DNA of 64,000 nt, from contig DHAE01000029.1 in assembly GCA_002397315.1 (NCBI GenBank), positions 83,053 through 147,052 of the forward strand, read 5' to 3'. Source of the stretch: Comamonadaceae bacterium UBA4962 (lineage in GTDB: Bacteria > Pseudomonadota > Gammaproteobacteria > Burkholderiales > Burkholderiaceae_C). Shown one piece after another: positions 8,334 through 17,323 of this stretch. The notes under the pieces were generated by a model. That model worked only from the letters and a program-made list of their open reading frames with translations. It did not search any database and was not told where the DNA came from. Positions within the stretch are counted from its first letter, which is position 1. Every line of letters starts with the position of its first letter. The position numbers and the translations under genes were made by a program.

Positions 8334-9194
8334 CTATCGCTTCGCCTGCGCCGCTTCCGACATGGCTTTGGCGACACCGCGCAGGATGTGGATTTCCTCG
8401 GGGGTGGGTTGCGCGCGGTTGAAAAGCTGGTTGAGCCGCGGCATGAGCTTCTTGGGCGCGGCGGGGTCGAGGAAGCCGATGTCCACCAGCGCCCGCTCCC
8501 AGTGCGCGAGCATGCCGGCCACCTGCGCCGCGTCGGCGCGCGACGGCGCGGGCGTGGCATCCCGCACCGGGAAGCCGCCCAGGGCGAGCCGCCATTCGTA
8601 GGCGATCACCTGGATGGCCGCGCCCAGGTTGAGCGAACCGAAGCCGGGGTTGGTGGGAATGGAGAGCGCGACGTGGCAGCGGTAGACGTCCTCGTTGGCC
8701 ATGCCGAAGCGCTCGGAACCGAAAAGAAAGGCGACGCCGGTCTCGCCGCCCCCGGTGGCGGCCGCGTCCCCACGGCCTTGGTCGCCCTCCTCCCTCGCCG
8801 CGGGCGGCACCACGGGCTCGGCACCTTCCAGCGCGAGGTCGGCCAGCGGGCTGGGCTCGGCCGGCGCCTCCATCCCGGTCCGGCGCTGCAGCAGCCATTC
8901 GAAGTGTTCGCGCGGCGAGCGCGTCGGCGGGCCGAAATCGCGCGGCGTCATCGCCGTGGCGCAGAGGTGGCTGATGCCGTCCAGCGCCTCGTCCAGCGTC
9001 TCGACGATGCGGGCGTTCTCCAGCACGTCGAGCGCGCCGCTCGCGCGCTGGATGGTTTCCTCGCGGCGCAGCACGTTGGCCCAGCGCGGGGCGACCAGCA
9101 CGAGGTCGCCGAAGCCCATGGTCTTCATGGCGCGTGCGGCGGCGCCGACGTTGCCGGCGTGGCTGGTCTGGATGAGGATGAAGCGGGTTTTCAT
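8334..9194 (-). CDS. trmJ: tRNA (cytidine/uridine-2'-O-)-methyltransferase TrmJ
   Basis: 286 residues of the SPOUT (TrmH-like) fold. Motif 1 is the conserved N-terminal segment ILIQTSHAGNVGAAARAMK. Motif 2 is FLFGSERFGMANED and motif 3 is SLNLGAAIQVIAYEW, which form the knotted S-adenosylmethionine site. TrmJ 2'-O-methylates position 32 of tRNA. Between motifs 1 and 2 is an insert of about 45 Ala/Gly/Glu-rich residues (EGAEPVVPPAAREEGDQG and following) not usual in the family. The C-terminal helical region is the normal TrmJ extension. It is read toward cysE. Confidence 0.9.
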   Translation of the reverse strand: MKTRFILIQTSHAGNVGAAARAMKTMGFGDLVLVAPRWANVLRREETIQRASGALDVLENARIVETLDEALDGISHLCATAMTPRDFGPPTRSPREHFEWLLQRRTGMEAPAEPSPLADLALEGAEPVVPPAAREEGDQGRGDAAATGGGETGVAFLFGSERFGMANEDVYRCHVALSIPTNPGFGSLNLGAAIQVIAYEWRLALGGFPVRDATPAPSRADAAQVAGMLAHWERALVDIGFLDPAAPKKLMPRLNQLFNRAQPTPEEIHILRGVAKAMSEAAQAKR

Positions 9195-9274
9195 GGCGAA
9201 GGGCGGCGGGCTGGCGCGGGAGCGGGCGAACCCGCGATTGTCGCCGCACGCGCCGGCCCTCGGCCCGGCCGCCG

Positions 9275-10918
9275 TCAGGCCCCGTGGCGCGGCCGCTTGT
9301 CCTTCCGCCCGGCGGCGGCGTCTTCGGGCGCGGGTGCGGGGGGCGCCACCGCGCGCAGGGCGGAGAGGTAATCCGAGCGCCACTTGCCCAGGTCTTCGGT
9401 CTTGACGTTGTCCAGCAGCCGGGCGTGGCGCTGCCTGCGCTCGTCGGGCCCCATGGACAGGGCCTGCTCGTAGGCCCGGGTGATGGCCTGCCGGTCCGAG
9501 GGCGGTATTTGGATCGCGTCCCGGAGCTGGTAGGCGGCACCCGCGCCTTCGGACAGGACCAGCACGCCGGGGTCGTGCGAATCCTGCGTGGCCACGTATT
9601 CCTTGGACACGAGGTTCATGCCGTCCGCCACGGAGGTGATCACCCCGACCCGGCTCATGCGGTAGATGTCGGGCAATGCGTTGCGCTTGACCGACTGGTC
9701 GATGTACAGGATGGGCTTCCAGGATGCGGTGCCGTACTGACGGTTGATGCCTTCGACCAGCTTGCGGGTGTCGCGGGCCAGGTCCGCATAGGCCTTCACG
9801 TTCTGGCGGGAGGGGGCGCCGATCTGCACGAAGGTGACCTTGCCGCGCAGGTCTTCCCGGCCTTCGAGCAGGTCGCCCAGCGCCGAGAGCCGGTCCGGTA
9901 TGCCCTTGGCGTAATCCAGCCGCTCCACCCCCACCATCAGCATGCGGCCCCGGTCCTTCTCGGCCCGCACCTTGTCCAGGATCCAGTCGGAATCGGCGTC
10001 CGGCTTCAGCGCCATGAGATTCTGGAAATCGATGCCGATGGGAAAGTGCTCGAGCTGGATGCGCCGGCCGAAGGCCTGGAGGGCCTTGCCATCCTCGCCC
10101 TCCTGCACCCGCTCCGTGCGCACGTAGTCGCGCAAATGGTTCACGTCCCTGGGGATCTGCATGCCCACGAGGTCGTAGCTGAACAGGGACTGCATCAGTT
10201 CCCGGTGCTGCGGGATTTTCCTGAAGACCTCCGGCGGGGGAAACGGGCTGTGGTTGAAGAAACCGATGCGCTGCCTGCAGCCCAGTTTGCGGAGCTCCTC
10301 GGCCAGCGGAATGAGGTGGCAATCGTGGATCCAGAGCACATCGCTCTCCTTGAGCAGAGGCGCCAGCTGCGAGGCGAATATCTTGTTCACCTGCCGGTAG
10401 ACGCCATAATGGGCCGGTTTCATGTCGGCCCATTGCGCACTGTTCTGCATTACCGGCCACAGGACGGAATTGTAGAAGCCGGAATAATAGCTATTGAATT
10501 GCGTCCGGCTCAGGTCCATGCCCACCAGGGTGGATTTTCCGAACGGCTGGCGTTTGATGTTCGGCGTTCCAGGACGCCCGCCGATGTCCCCGCTCCAGCC
10601 CATCCACACCCCCTCGTTGCCATGCATGGTGTCGGCCAGGGCGACGGCCACGCCGCCCGCCGCGGCCTTGGACGGATCGACCATCCGGTTGGACACCACC
10701 ACCAGCCGGCCGTCGGCCCCCGGGGCCTGCCGGGCGACCGACGACGGGCCCTCGCTGCCCATGTCGTGCCGCTTGCGCCGCGGGAACAGGGCGGATCCGG
10801 CCGATGCCTCGCCGTGCGGGGCCTGCGAGGATCTGCGGCCGCCTCCCGCGCTTTCGGAGGCTTCGGCGGATGTCTCCGTACCGGGACGTCGGGAGGATGC
10901 GGAAACTGAACGAACCAT
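9275..10918 (-). CDS. otsA: Trehalose-6-phosphate synthase (GT20)
   Basis: 547 residues from the ATG at 10918, preceded by an AAGGA ribosome-binding site; an in-frame ATG 30 bp further up lacks one. The GT20 core starts at LVVVSNRM. It contains GGVAVAL (donor-site loop), the WIHDCHLIPLAEELR helix, FFNHSPFPPPEVF, and the GVERLDYAKGIPDRL and SRVGVITSVADGMNLVSKEY segments that bind UDP-glucose and glucose-6-phosphate. The product is trehalose 6-phosphate, an osmoprotectant precursor. The first 65 or so residues are Ser/Gly/Arg-rich and likely disordered. No otsB phosphatase gene lies beside it. Confidence 0.93.
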   Translation of the reverse strand: MVRSVSASSRRPGTETSAEASESAGGGRRSSQAPHGEASAGSALFPRRKRHDMGSEGPSSVARQAPGADGRLVVVSNRMVDPSKAAAGGVAVALADTMHGNEGVWMGWSGDIGGRPGTPNIKRQPFGKSTLVGMDLSRTQFNSYYSGFYNSVLWPVMQNSAQWADMKPAHYGVYRQVNKIFASQLAPLLKESDVLWIHDCHLIPLAEELRKLGCRQRIGFFNHSPFPPPEVFRKIPQHRELMQSLFSYDLVGMQIPRDVNHLRDYVRTERVQEGEDGKALQAFGRRIQLEHFPIGIDFQNLMALKPDADSDWILDKVRAEKDRGRMLMVGVERLDYAKGIPDRLSALGDLLEGREDLRGKVTFVQIGAPSRQNVKAYADLARDTRKLVEGINRQYGTASWKPILYIDQSVKRNALPDIYRMSRVGVITSVADGMNLVSKEYVATQDSHDPGVLVLSEGAGAAYQLRDAIQIPPSDRQAITRAYEQALSMGPDERRQRHARLLDNVKTEDLGKWRSDYLSALRAVAPPAPAPEDAAAGRKDKRPRHGA

Positions 10919-11268
10919 GGTGCTTTCCTTTTTGACGGTGGTCGGCATGTCGGTGATCGGCGCTCGCGGGCCGCGCGCGCGCAGCCGGGCTGCCGCGGAT
11001 TATTTCCTTCTATTTTCAGGAAAAAATAATCCCGGAACATGCCAGAACCTGGTGGAAATATTTCCGGGCGCTCCGGAAACCGTGAAACGAAAGTCTATCT
11101 TCGGCCGCGGAGGAAATCCTTCTCGAAACCGCAATATTCCTTATGGCTCGCAGAATGGATTCCGAAACACCGCTGTTTCGTTTTTCCGGCACAGGCTTCG
11201 TCCGGTCGCATCGGCCTGCCGTGCCGGACGGCGCGGGCGGTTCGTGTAGCATTCGCGCCCTTTCCGCC
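10919..11268. promoter_or_regulatory. Palindrome-rich intergenic region between otsA and the ABC exporter
   Basis: 350 bp without a gene, less GC-rich than its surroundings. It holds a hairpin at 10997-11032 (GGATTATTTCC paired with its complement, 3-base A bulge, 11-base loop), a perfect 12-base palindrome GGAAATATTTCC at 11054-11065, and an overlapping inverted repeat TTTCCGG/CCGGAAA at 11061-11079. No T-tract follows the hairpin, so it is not a standard terminator. The position between two divergent genes suggests operators or a structured otsA leader. The controlling protein is unknown. Confidence 0.5.
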
Positions 11269-12126
11269 ATGGCCCAGATCGTCGTCCGCCAGCTCCGCAA
11301 GTCCTACCGCATCCACGAGCGCGACCCCGGCGTGCTCGGCGCGCTGCGGGCGCTGGCGCGCCCACGCTACCGTACCGTGGAGGCGCTCTCGGGCGTGTCG
11401 TTCGAACTCCAGCGCGGCGAGATGCTGGGCTTCATCGGGCCGAACGGCGCGGGCAAGTCGACCACCATCAAGATCCTGGCGGGCATCCTGCGGCCCGACG
11501 GCGGCAGCGTTCTCATCGACGGCCGCGATCCGTTCACCGACCGCGAGCGGCACGTGGGCCGCATCGGCGTGGTCTTCGGGCAGCGCACGCAGTTGTGGTG
11601 GGACCTGCCGGTGGGCGACGGCTTCGCGCTGCTGCGCGACATCTACCGCGTGGACGCACAGCGCTACGCCCGCACACGCGACGAGCTGGTGGCGCTGCTG
11701 AACCTGGAGCGCGTGCTCGACCAACCCGTGCGGCAGCTGTCGCTGGGCCAGCGCATGCGCGCCGAGATCGCCGCCGCGCTGCTGCACCAGCCGGACATCC
11801 TGTTCCTCGACGAGCCCACGATCGGGCTGGATGCGCCTTCCAAGCTGGCGGTGCGCGACTTCGTGCGGCGCACCAACCGCGAGCACGGCACCACGGTGCT
11901 GCTCACCACGCACGACATGCACGACGTCGAAGCGCTCGCCGGACGGGTGATCGTGATCGGCCATGGCCGCGTGCTGGCCGACGGGCCGGTGGAAGCGCTG
12001 CGCGCGCAGGTCGCTGCCGCACGGCGCGCCGAGGGCATGACCGCCGACGCCGGGGCGGACGACGACCTGGCGATCGAGGCCGTGATCGCGCGTTTCTACG
12101 CGCTGCACGGCGCGGCCGAGGGCTGA
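11269..12126 (+). CDS. ABC-2 exporter ATP-binding protein (COG4586 type)
   Basis: 285 residues from ATG 11269 (MAQIVVRQLRKSY). It has a Walker A (GPNGAGKSTT), a signature motif (LSLGQRMRAEIAAAL), a Walker B (DILFLDEPTIGLD) and an H-loop (LLTTHDMHD). The switch region HVGRIGVVFGQRTQLWWDLP is characteristic of COG4586 ATPases. These pair with two ABC-2 permeases of the COG4587 and COG3694 types, exactly the two genes that follow. Related systems are poorly characterised; some have been linked to export of toxic cations such as viologens. Substrate unknown here. Confidence 0.85.
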   Translation: MAQIVVRQLRKSYRIHERDPGVLGALRALARPRYRTVEALSGVSFELQRGEMLGFIGPNGAGKSTTIKILAGILRPDGGSVLIDGRDPFTDRERHVGRIGVVFGQRTQLWWDLPVGDGFALLRDIYRVDAQRYARTRDELVALLNLERVLDQPVRQLSLGQRMRAEIAAALLHQPDILFLDEPTIGLDAPSKLAVRDFVRRTNREHGTTVLLTTHDMHDVEALAGRVIVIGHGRVLADGPVEALRAQVAAARRAEGMTADAGADDDLAIEAVIARFYALHGAAEG

Positions 12127-12130
12127 CGAC

Positions 12131-12967
12131 ATGCCCCTGCCCACGGGGATGCGCCCCTACGCCGCGGCCTTCTCTTCACGCTTCCTGGTGATGCTGCAGT
12201 ACCGCACGGCCGCGTGGGCCGGCTTCGCCACGCAGTGCTGGTGGGGCGGCATCAAGGCGATGGTGCTGGCGGCGTTCTACGGCGGCGCGGCGGCGGCGCA
12301 GGCGCCCTTGTCGCTGGAGCAGGCCATCACCTACGTCTGGCTGGCGCAGGGCCTGTTCGCGCTGCTGCCCTGGAGCAGCGATCCGGAGGTCGCCCAGGCC
12401 GTGCGCACGGGCTCGGTGGCCTACGACCGGCTGCGACCCGTCGATGCCTACACGTTCTGGTTCGCCCGCTCGGTCGGCTGGACGGCCGCGCGCGTGTTGC
12501 CGCGCATGGCGATGATGGCGGCCTTCACCGGTGTGGCGCTGCCGCTGGCGGGCCTGGGCGCCTGGGGATTGCAGCCGCCGGCCGGAGGCGCCGCCCTGGC
12601 GGCGTTCGCCGCTGCGCTGCTGCTGGCCCTGCTGCTTTCCACCGCGCTCGTGATGCTGCTCAACGTGGCCACCGCCGCCGCGCTGAACGAACGCGGCATC
12701 AACACGCTGGCCGCGCCGCTGGTGATCGTGCTGTCGGGCAATCTGCTGCCGCTGGCGCTGCTGCCCGACGCCTGGCAAGCGGCATTGCTGCTGCAGCCGC
12801 TGGCAGGCGTGGTGGACATTCCGGCCCGGATCTATTTCGGGCGCCTCGCCGGGCTGGACGCCCTGGGGGGCCTCGCGCTGCAGGGCGCGTGGACGCTGCT
12901 GCTGGTGGTGCTGGGCCGCGCCTGCATGGCGCGCACGATGCATCGCCTCGAAGTGCAGGGAGGGTGA
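12131..12967 (+). CDS. ABC-2 family permease, subunit 1 (COG4587-like)
   Basis: 278 residues with about six predicted membrane helices: near residues 20-45, 58-75, 105-130, 145-175 (AALAAFAAALLLALLLS), 185-205 and 245-265. The N terminus (MRPYAAAFSSRFLVMLQYR) is the typical amphipathic start of these permeases. It starts 5 bp after the ATPase stop codon and runs into the second permease with 1 bp between, so the three form one operon. The pair of unlike permeases implies a heterodimeric export channel. Confidence 0.78.
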   Translation: MPLPTGMRPYAAAFSSRFLVMLQYRTAAWAGFATQCWWGGIKAMVLAAFYGGAAAAQAPLSLEQAITYVWLAQGLFALLPWSSDPEVAQAVRTGSVAYDRLRPVDAYTFWFARSVGWTAARVLPRMAMMAAFTGVALPLAGLGAWGLQPPAGGAALAAFAAALLLALLLSTALVMLLNVATAAALNERGINTLAAPLVIVLSGNLLPLALLPDAWQAALLLQPLAGVVDIPARIYFGRLAGLDALGGLALQGAWTLLLVVLGRACMARTMHRLEVQGG

Positions 12968-12968
12968 C

Positions 12969-13778
12969 ATGCGCTTGGGATCGATGGCGCTTTTCCTGCG
13001 GCTCGCGCGGGCCTCGCTGAGCGGCCAGGCACGCTATCCAGGATCGGCCCTGATGCTCACCGCGGGCCAGTTCCTGGTCACGGGCATCGAGGTGGCGGCG
13101 GTCTGGGCATTGTTCCACCGCTTCGGCGACGTGCAGGGCTGGCGCATCGGCGAAGTGGCGGTCTTCTACGGGCTGGTGAACTGCATGTTCGCGATCGCGG
13201 ACGCGCTGGGCCGCGGCTTCGACGTGCTGGGCACCCAGTTCCTGCGCACCGGCGCCTTCGACCGGCTGCTGCTGCGGCCGCGCCCCGTGTGGGTGCAGCT
13301 GATGGGCCACGACGTGCGCGTGAGCCGCCTGGGCCGGCTGCTGCAGGGGCTGGCCGTGCTGGCATGGGGCACCGTGCAGGCGGGCGTCGCGTGGAACGCG
13401 CCGACGGTGGCACTGGCGGTGTTCGCGGTGGCGGGCGGCGTGGCGCTCTTCCTGGGCATCCTGGTGCTGCAGGGCGCGCTCTCGTTCTGGACGGTGGAGA
13501 GCCTGGAGATCGCCAACGTGCTGACCTATGGCGGGGTCGAGGCGGCGCAGTACCCGCTGGCGCTGTATGCGCGCTGGTTCCGCTGGCTGCTCACCTTCGC
13601 GGTGCCGCTCGCCTGCGTGGCCTACTACCCGGTGCTGGCCCTGCTCGGCAGGGCCGACCCGCTCGGCGCCCCGGCGTGGGCGGGATGGGTGTCGCCGCTC
13701 GCGGGCTTCGCCTTCCTGGGGGCATCGTCGTTCTTCTGGCGCCTGGGGCTGCGGCGCTACGCCTCCACGGGCAGTTGA
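12969..13778 (+). CDS. ABC-2 family permease, subunit 2 (COG3694-like)
   Basis: 269 residues, hydrophobic throughout, about six membrane spans. The central LRTGAFDRLLLRPRPVWVQ segment (a short cytoplasmic loop of the type seen in COG3694 permeases) and the DVLGTQF stretch before it support the family call. It is the last gene of the three-gene exporter. 134 bp separate it from suhB. Confidence 0.78.
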   Translation: MRLGSMALFLRLARASLSGQARYPGSALMLTAGQFLVTGIEVAAVWALFHRFGDVQGWRIGEVAVFYGLVNCMFAIADALGRGFDVLGTQFLRTGAFDRLLLRPRPVWVQLMGHDVRVSRLGRLLQGLAVLAWGTVQAGVAWNAPTVALAVFAVAGGVALFLGILVLQGALSFWTVESLEIANVLTYGGVEAAQYPLALYARWFRWLLTFAVPLACVAYYPVLALLGRADPLGAPAWAGWVSPLAGFAFLGASSFFWRLGLRRYASTGS

Positions 13779-13834
13779 GCCAAGGGGCGGCAGCGCCTCG
13801 CAGGCGGGCCGCTGAAGAAATTTCGCAGGGGCGT

Positions 13835-13840
13835 TAAAAT
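13835..13840 (+). promoter_or_regulatory. Possible -10 element for suhB
   Basis: TAAAAT in the context GCGTTAAAATGCCGG, about 70 bp before the suhB start, in an otherwise GC-rich gap. No good -35 box is seen at the right distance, so this is a weak call. Confidence 0.3.
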
Positions 13841-13912
13841 GCCGGTCCATCACGCCCGCATCGCCGGGCGATTCCTTTTTCCGCCCCGGCGGCCGCTCCT
13901 TCACCACAATTC

Positions 13913-14854
13913 ATGTCGTCCAATCTGCATCCCATGCTCAACGTGGCCATCAAGGCCGCACGCGCCGCCGGCGCCATCATCAACCGCGCGGCGCTCGACG
14001 TCGAGGCGGTGCGCGTTTCGCAGAAGCAGATCAACGACTTCGTGACCGAGGTGGACCACGCGAGCGAGCAGGCGATCATCGAGACGCTGCTCACGGCCTA
14101 CCCGGGCCACGGCATCCTGGCCGAGGAATCGGGCACCCAGCACGGCGCCAAGGATTCGGAATTCATCTGGGTCATCGATCCGCTGGACGGCACCACCAAC
14201 TTCATCCACGGCTTTCCCGTCTACTGCGTGAGCATCGCGCTGATGGTGCGCGGCAAGGTCGAGCAGGCCGTCATCTACGACCCGACGCGCAACGACCTGT
14301 TCACGGCCACCAAGGGCCGGGGCGCGTACCTGAACGAGCGGCGCATCCGCGTCTCCAAGCGCACGCAGCTGAAGGAAAGCCTGCTGTCCACCGGCTTCCC
14401 GTTCCGCCCGGGCGACAACTTCAAGACCTACCTGCACATCATGTCCGACGTGATGCAGCGCACGGCCGGCCTGCGCCGCCCCGGCGCCGCCGCGCTGGAC
14501 CTCGCCTACGTGGCGGCCGGCTTCACCGAAGGCTTCTTCGAGACGGGCCTGTCGATCTGGGACGTGGCCGCCGGCTCGCTGCTGGTGACCGAGGCCGGCG
14601 GGCTGGTGGGCAACTTCACGGGCGAGGCCGACTTCTTGGAGCAGCGCGAATGCCTGGCGGCCTCGCCCCGCATCTACGGCCAGCTCGTGCCCATCCTGAC
14701 CAAGTACAGCAAGTTCGCGAGCGCCGGCGACAAGGCCGCCGTGCGGCAGGCCGTGCAGAGCGACACCCCGGCGGGCGTGCCCGTTGCGGAACCGGAAGCG
14801 GCGCAGGTTCCGCAAGCGGACGGCACCGAGGAGGCGCCGCGCGCGCCGTTCTGA
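13913..14854 (+). CDS. suhB: Inositol-1-monophosphatase SuhB
   Basis: 313 residues. Metal-site motifs are all present: GILAEESG, then WVIDPLDGTTNFIHG (the DPLDGTT signature) and, near the C terminus, LSIWDVAAGSLLVTEAGG. The family removes phosphate from inositol monophosphate; bacterial SuhB also joins the Nus complex that supports rRNA transcription and processing. About 45 residues after the fold (from about residue 268) are Ala/Pro/Glu-rich and probably disordered. It is followed by a 310 bp gap before the glycosyltransferase unit. Confidence 0.93.
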   Translation: MSSNLHPMLNVAIKAARAAGAIINRAALDVEAVRVSQKQINDFVTEVDHASEQAIIETLLTAYPGHGILAEESGTQHGAKDSEFIWVIDPLDGTTNFIHGFPVYCVSIALMVRGKVEQAVIYDPTRNDLFTATKGRGAYLNERRIRVSKRTQLKESLLSTGFPFRPGDNFKTYLHIMSDVMQRTAGLRRPGAAALDLAYVAAGFTEGFFETGLSIWDVAAGSLLVTEAGGLVGNFTGEADFLEQRECLAASPRIYGQLVPILTKYSKFASAGDKAAVRQAVQSDTPAGVPVAEPEAAQVPQADGTEEAPRAPF

Positions 14855-15164
14855 CACGAAGAAGGCGTGGGCTGCGGCGCCTGCGGGGCACGCCCGCGGC
14901 CTGCGCCGCGCGGCGCGGGGTCCGGTGCCTTCCGCACCGAGGAAAAGCGCAAGTGCGGCCTGCCTTACCGAGCCGGAGGTGGGGGATGGGGCACGGCTGA
15001 GTTGGCGGTTTCTGGCAGTATCGGGCTTCCACGCTCCCCCATTGGGCTCCGCTACGCCGCGTCCCTCATACGGGCCGCATCGGCAGCGTCGAGCGGACGG
15101 TTGCCGGTCCGGTGCCACGCCCCCGCCCGGGCGTGCAGGCAGCCGATGCCCTGTCCCACGATCC
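14855..15164. other. Gap between suhB and the glycan unit
   Basis: 310 bp with no convincing gene. A hairpin CGGTGC/GCACCG at 14923-14939 (5-base loop) lies after suhB but lacks a T-tract. No clear promoter is visible for the five-gene unit that follows, although a transcription start is expected here. Confidence 0.4.
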
Positions 15165-16133
15165 ATGTCCGCCCCCTCTCCCGCTTCCCCGACAGCCTTC
15201 CCGCTTTCCGTTTCCCTGCCCGAGCCGTCCGGAGCCCCGCCCGGTGGCACCGCCTCGGGCGCGGCACCGGATTTCTCCCTCGTCGTCGCCACCGTCGATC
15301 CCGACGGCGCACTGCTGCAGGCCCTGCTGGACAGCCTCGCGAGCAGCACCGAGCGCAGCTTCGAGGTCATCGTGGCCGACCAGACGCAGGGTGACCACCT
15401 CGCGCGGGTGGTCGACGGCTTCGCCGATCGGCTCTCTGTGCGACACCTGGGCCTGCCCACGCGGGGTGCTTCGGCAGCGCGCAACGCGGGCGCGGCCCTG
15501 GCGCGGGGCCGGTGGATCGGCTTTCCCGACGACGATTGCCGTTACCAGCCCGACACGCTCGCCACGGCCCGGCGGGTGCTGTCGATGGACGGGGTGCGCA
15601 TCGCCAGCGGCCGCACCGTGACCGCCGCGCAGCAGCCCTCGGTACTGCGCTGGCACGCCCGTGCGAGGGACTTCGACCGCTGGAGCATGTTCGCCAGCCT
15701 GACCGAAGCCACGCTGTTCGCGGAGCTCTCGCTGTTCGTGGCCGTGGGCGGCTTCGATACCCGCTTCGGACCGGGCGGCCCCTTCCCTGCCGCCGAAGGC
15801 GTGGAGCTGGTGGACCGGATGCTGCGCGAGGGCAGCGGCTGGCGTGCCCGCTTCGATCCGGCGATCCAGATGGAGCACCCCGACAAGATCCCGCCCTGGA
15901 ACCGCTGGGCCGCACAGCGGTTCTACCGCTATGCGCAGGGCGACGGTGCGTTCGTGGTGCGGCGCTTCGGCGGACACACACTGCGGTGGGTGGTGCTCAC
16001 GCTGGGCTCGGCCGGCCTGCACACGCTGGTGTTCCGCGGCTGGGTCAGCATCGCGCATGCCGCGCGCATCGCCGGCATCTGCGTCGGCGCGTGGCGCTAC
16101 GCCCGGGCGGCGCGCACAGGGAGCGGCCGCTGA
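15165..16133 (+). CDS. Family 2 glycosyltransferase
   Basis: 322 residues from ATG 15165. The GT-A fold begins at FSLVVATVDPDG after a 30-residue Pro/Ser/Ala tail. The nucleotide-binding region includes RGASAARNAGAALARG and the metal-binding acidic motif FPDDDCRY. The C terminus has two hydrophobic stretches (WVVLTLGSAGLHTLVF and following), so it may associate with the membrane. First of five genes with overlapping start and stop codons. The start is tentative: the reading frame stays open upstream into suhB but without coding character, and the ribosome-binding site is weak. Confidence 0.75.
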   Translation: MSAPSPASPTAFPLSVSLPEPSGAPPGGTASGAAPDFSLVVATVDPDGALLQALLDSLASSTERSFEVIVADQTQGDHLARVVDGFADRLSVRHLGLPTRGASAARNAGAALARGRWIGFPDDDCRYQPDTLATARRVLSMDGVRIASGRTVTAAQQPSVLRWHARARDFDRWSMFASLTEATLFAELSLFVAVGGFDTRFGPGGPFPAAEGVELVDRMLREGSGWRARFDPAIQMEHPDKIPPWNRWAAQRFYRYAQGDGAFVVRRFGGHTLRWVVLTLGSAGLHTLVFRGWVSIAHAARIAGICVGAWRYARAARTGSGR

Positions 16134-17323
16134 TGCGCGGGCTGCGGTACGTATCGCCGGCCGACACGACGGGCTATGCGGTGGCCGCCAAGGCCTACCT
16201 GCGCGCGCTGCGGGGGGCGGGCGTGCCACTGCAATGGACACCGCTGCGCTGCCCCGGCGCGCGCTACCAGCCCGTGGCGGCCGACCAGGTGGCGGAGGAC
16301 GACCTGCGGCCCCTGGCGCACCGGCCGCTCGACTACGACACCGTGCTGCTGCACACGGTGCCCGAGTACTACCCGGAATGGCTCGATACCGAGCGGGCCG
16401 CCGGCCTAAGGGTCGTGGGCTACACGGTCTGGGAGCTGGAGCGGCTGCCCGCGCACTGGCCGGCGCTGCTGAACCGGCTCGACGCGGTGATCGTGCCATG
16501 CCGATGGAACGTATCCGTCTTCCGCTCCGGCGGGGTCACGGTGCCGATCCACGTGGTGCCGCATCTGTCGCAGTTCGGCGGCGAAGGACACAGTGCCGAT
16601 GCCGCTGGCCGCGCAGCGCTGATGGCCCGGTTGGGAGGTCCGCAGTCGCTGGACGGCCGTTTCGTGTTCTACGGCATCGGCGTGTGGAGCGAGCGCAAGG
16701 GCATGGAGCGCCTGCTGCGCACCTACTTCGACACCTTCACGAGCGCCGATCCCGTGGCGCTGATCCTCAAGACGTCCGCCAACGATCTGACGCGCTGGAG
16801 CCGCCGCTGGCGCTCCGGATGGCGGCGGCGGCATCCACGGGCATCATTCAGTGCTGCGGCCCTGGCGGCGGGATATCGAGCGCCTGCGGCCTGGCACGTG
16901 ATCGACGACGACGACCTGGCCGACGGCGAACTGCGCGCGCTGCACGCGGCGGGCGATGCCTTCGTGTCGCTGACCCGCACGGAAGGCTGGGGCCTGGGCG
17001 CGTTCGACGCGGCATGGAGCGGCAACCCGGTGGTCATGACGGGCCATGGCGGCCAGACCGACTTCCTGCCGCCGGAGCTCGCCTGCCTGCTCGGCTACCG
17101 CATGGTGCCGGCCCACGAGCCGCTGTGGGCGCGCGGCTACTCGCAGCGCGATGCCTGGGCCGAACCCGACACGGCCCAGGCCGGCCGCTGCATGCGGGCG
17201 CTGGCCGGAGACCCGGCCGCCGCACGGGCGCGTGGCGCGCGGCTCGCCAGCCACGTGCGCACGGAATTCGCCCCGGAGCAGGTGCTGGCCGCATTGCGCG
17301 CGGCGCTGGAGGTGCCGACGTGA
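16133..17323 (+). CDS. Glycosyltransferase, GT4/GT-B-like
   Basis: 396 residues. The start codon overlaps the stop of the GT2 gene (TGATG). The C-terminal half looks like a GT-B donor domain: FYGIGVWSERKGMERLLRTY, then FVSLTRTEGWGLGAFDAAWSGNP, which resembles the EX7E region of GT4 enzymes, and GHGGQTDFLPPE. The N-terminal half begins RYVSPADTTGYAVAAKAYL, an acceptor-side pattern. Likely adds a sugar to a lipid-linked or secreted glycan. The donor is not evident. Confidence 0.7.
   Translation: MRGLRYVSPADTTGYAVAAKAYLRALRGAGVPLQWTPLRCPGARYQPVAADQVAEDDLRPLAHRPLDYDTVLLHTVPEYYPEWLDTERAAGLRVVGYTVWELERLPAHWPALLNRLDAVIVPCRWNVSVFRSGGVTVPIHVVPHLSQFGGEGHSADAAGRAALMARLGGPQSLDGRFVFYGIGVWSERKGMERLLRTYFDTFTSADPVALILKTSANDLTRWSRRWRSGWRRRHPRASFSAAALAAGYRAPAAWHVIDDDDLADGELRALHAAGDAFVSLTRTEGWGLGAFDAAWSGNPVVMTGHGGQTDFLPPELACLLGYRMVPAHEPLWARGYSQRDAWAEPDTAQAGRCMRALAGDPAAARARGARLASHVRTEFAPEQVLAALRAALEVPT

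Noticed and set aside
10997..11032. Rho-independent terminator downstream of otsA or the ABC exporter
   Set aside because: It lies upstream of both genes (between divergent starts), and no run of T follows the stem.
14923..14939. Terminator for suhB
   Set aside because: A 6-bp stem exists but the following bases are AGGAAAAGCG rather than a T-tract, so termination is not supported.
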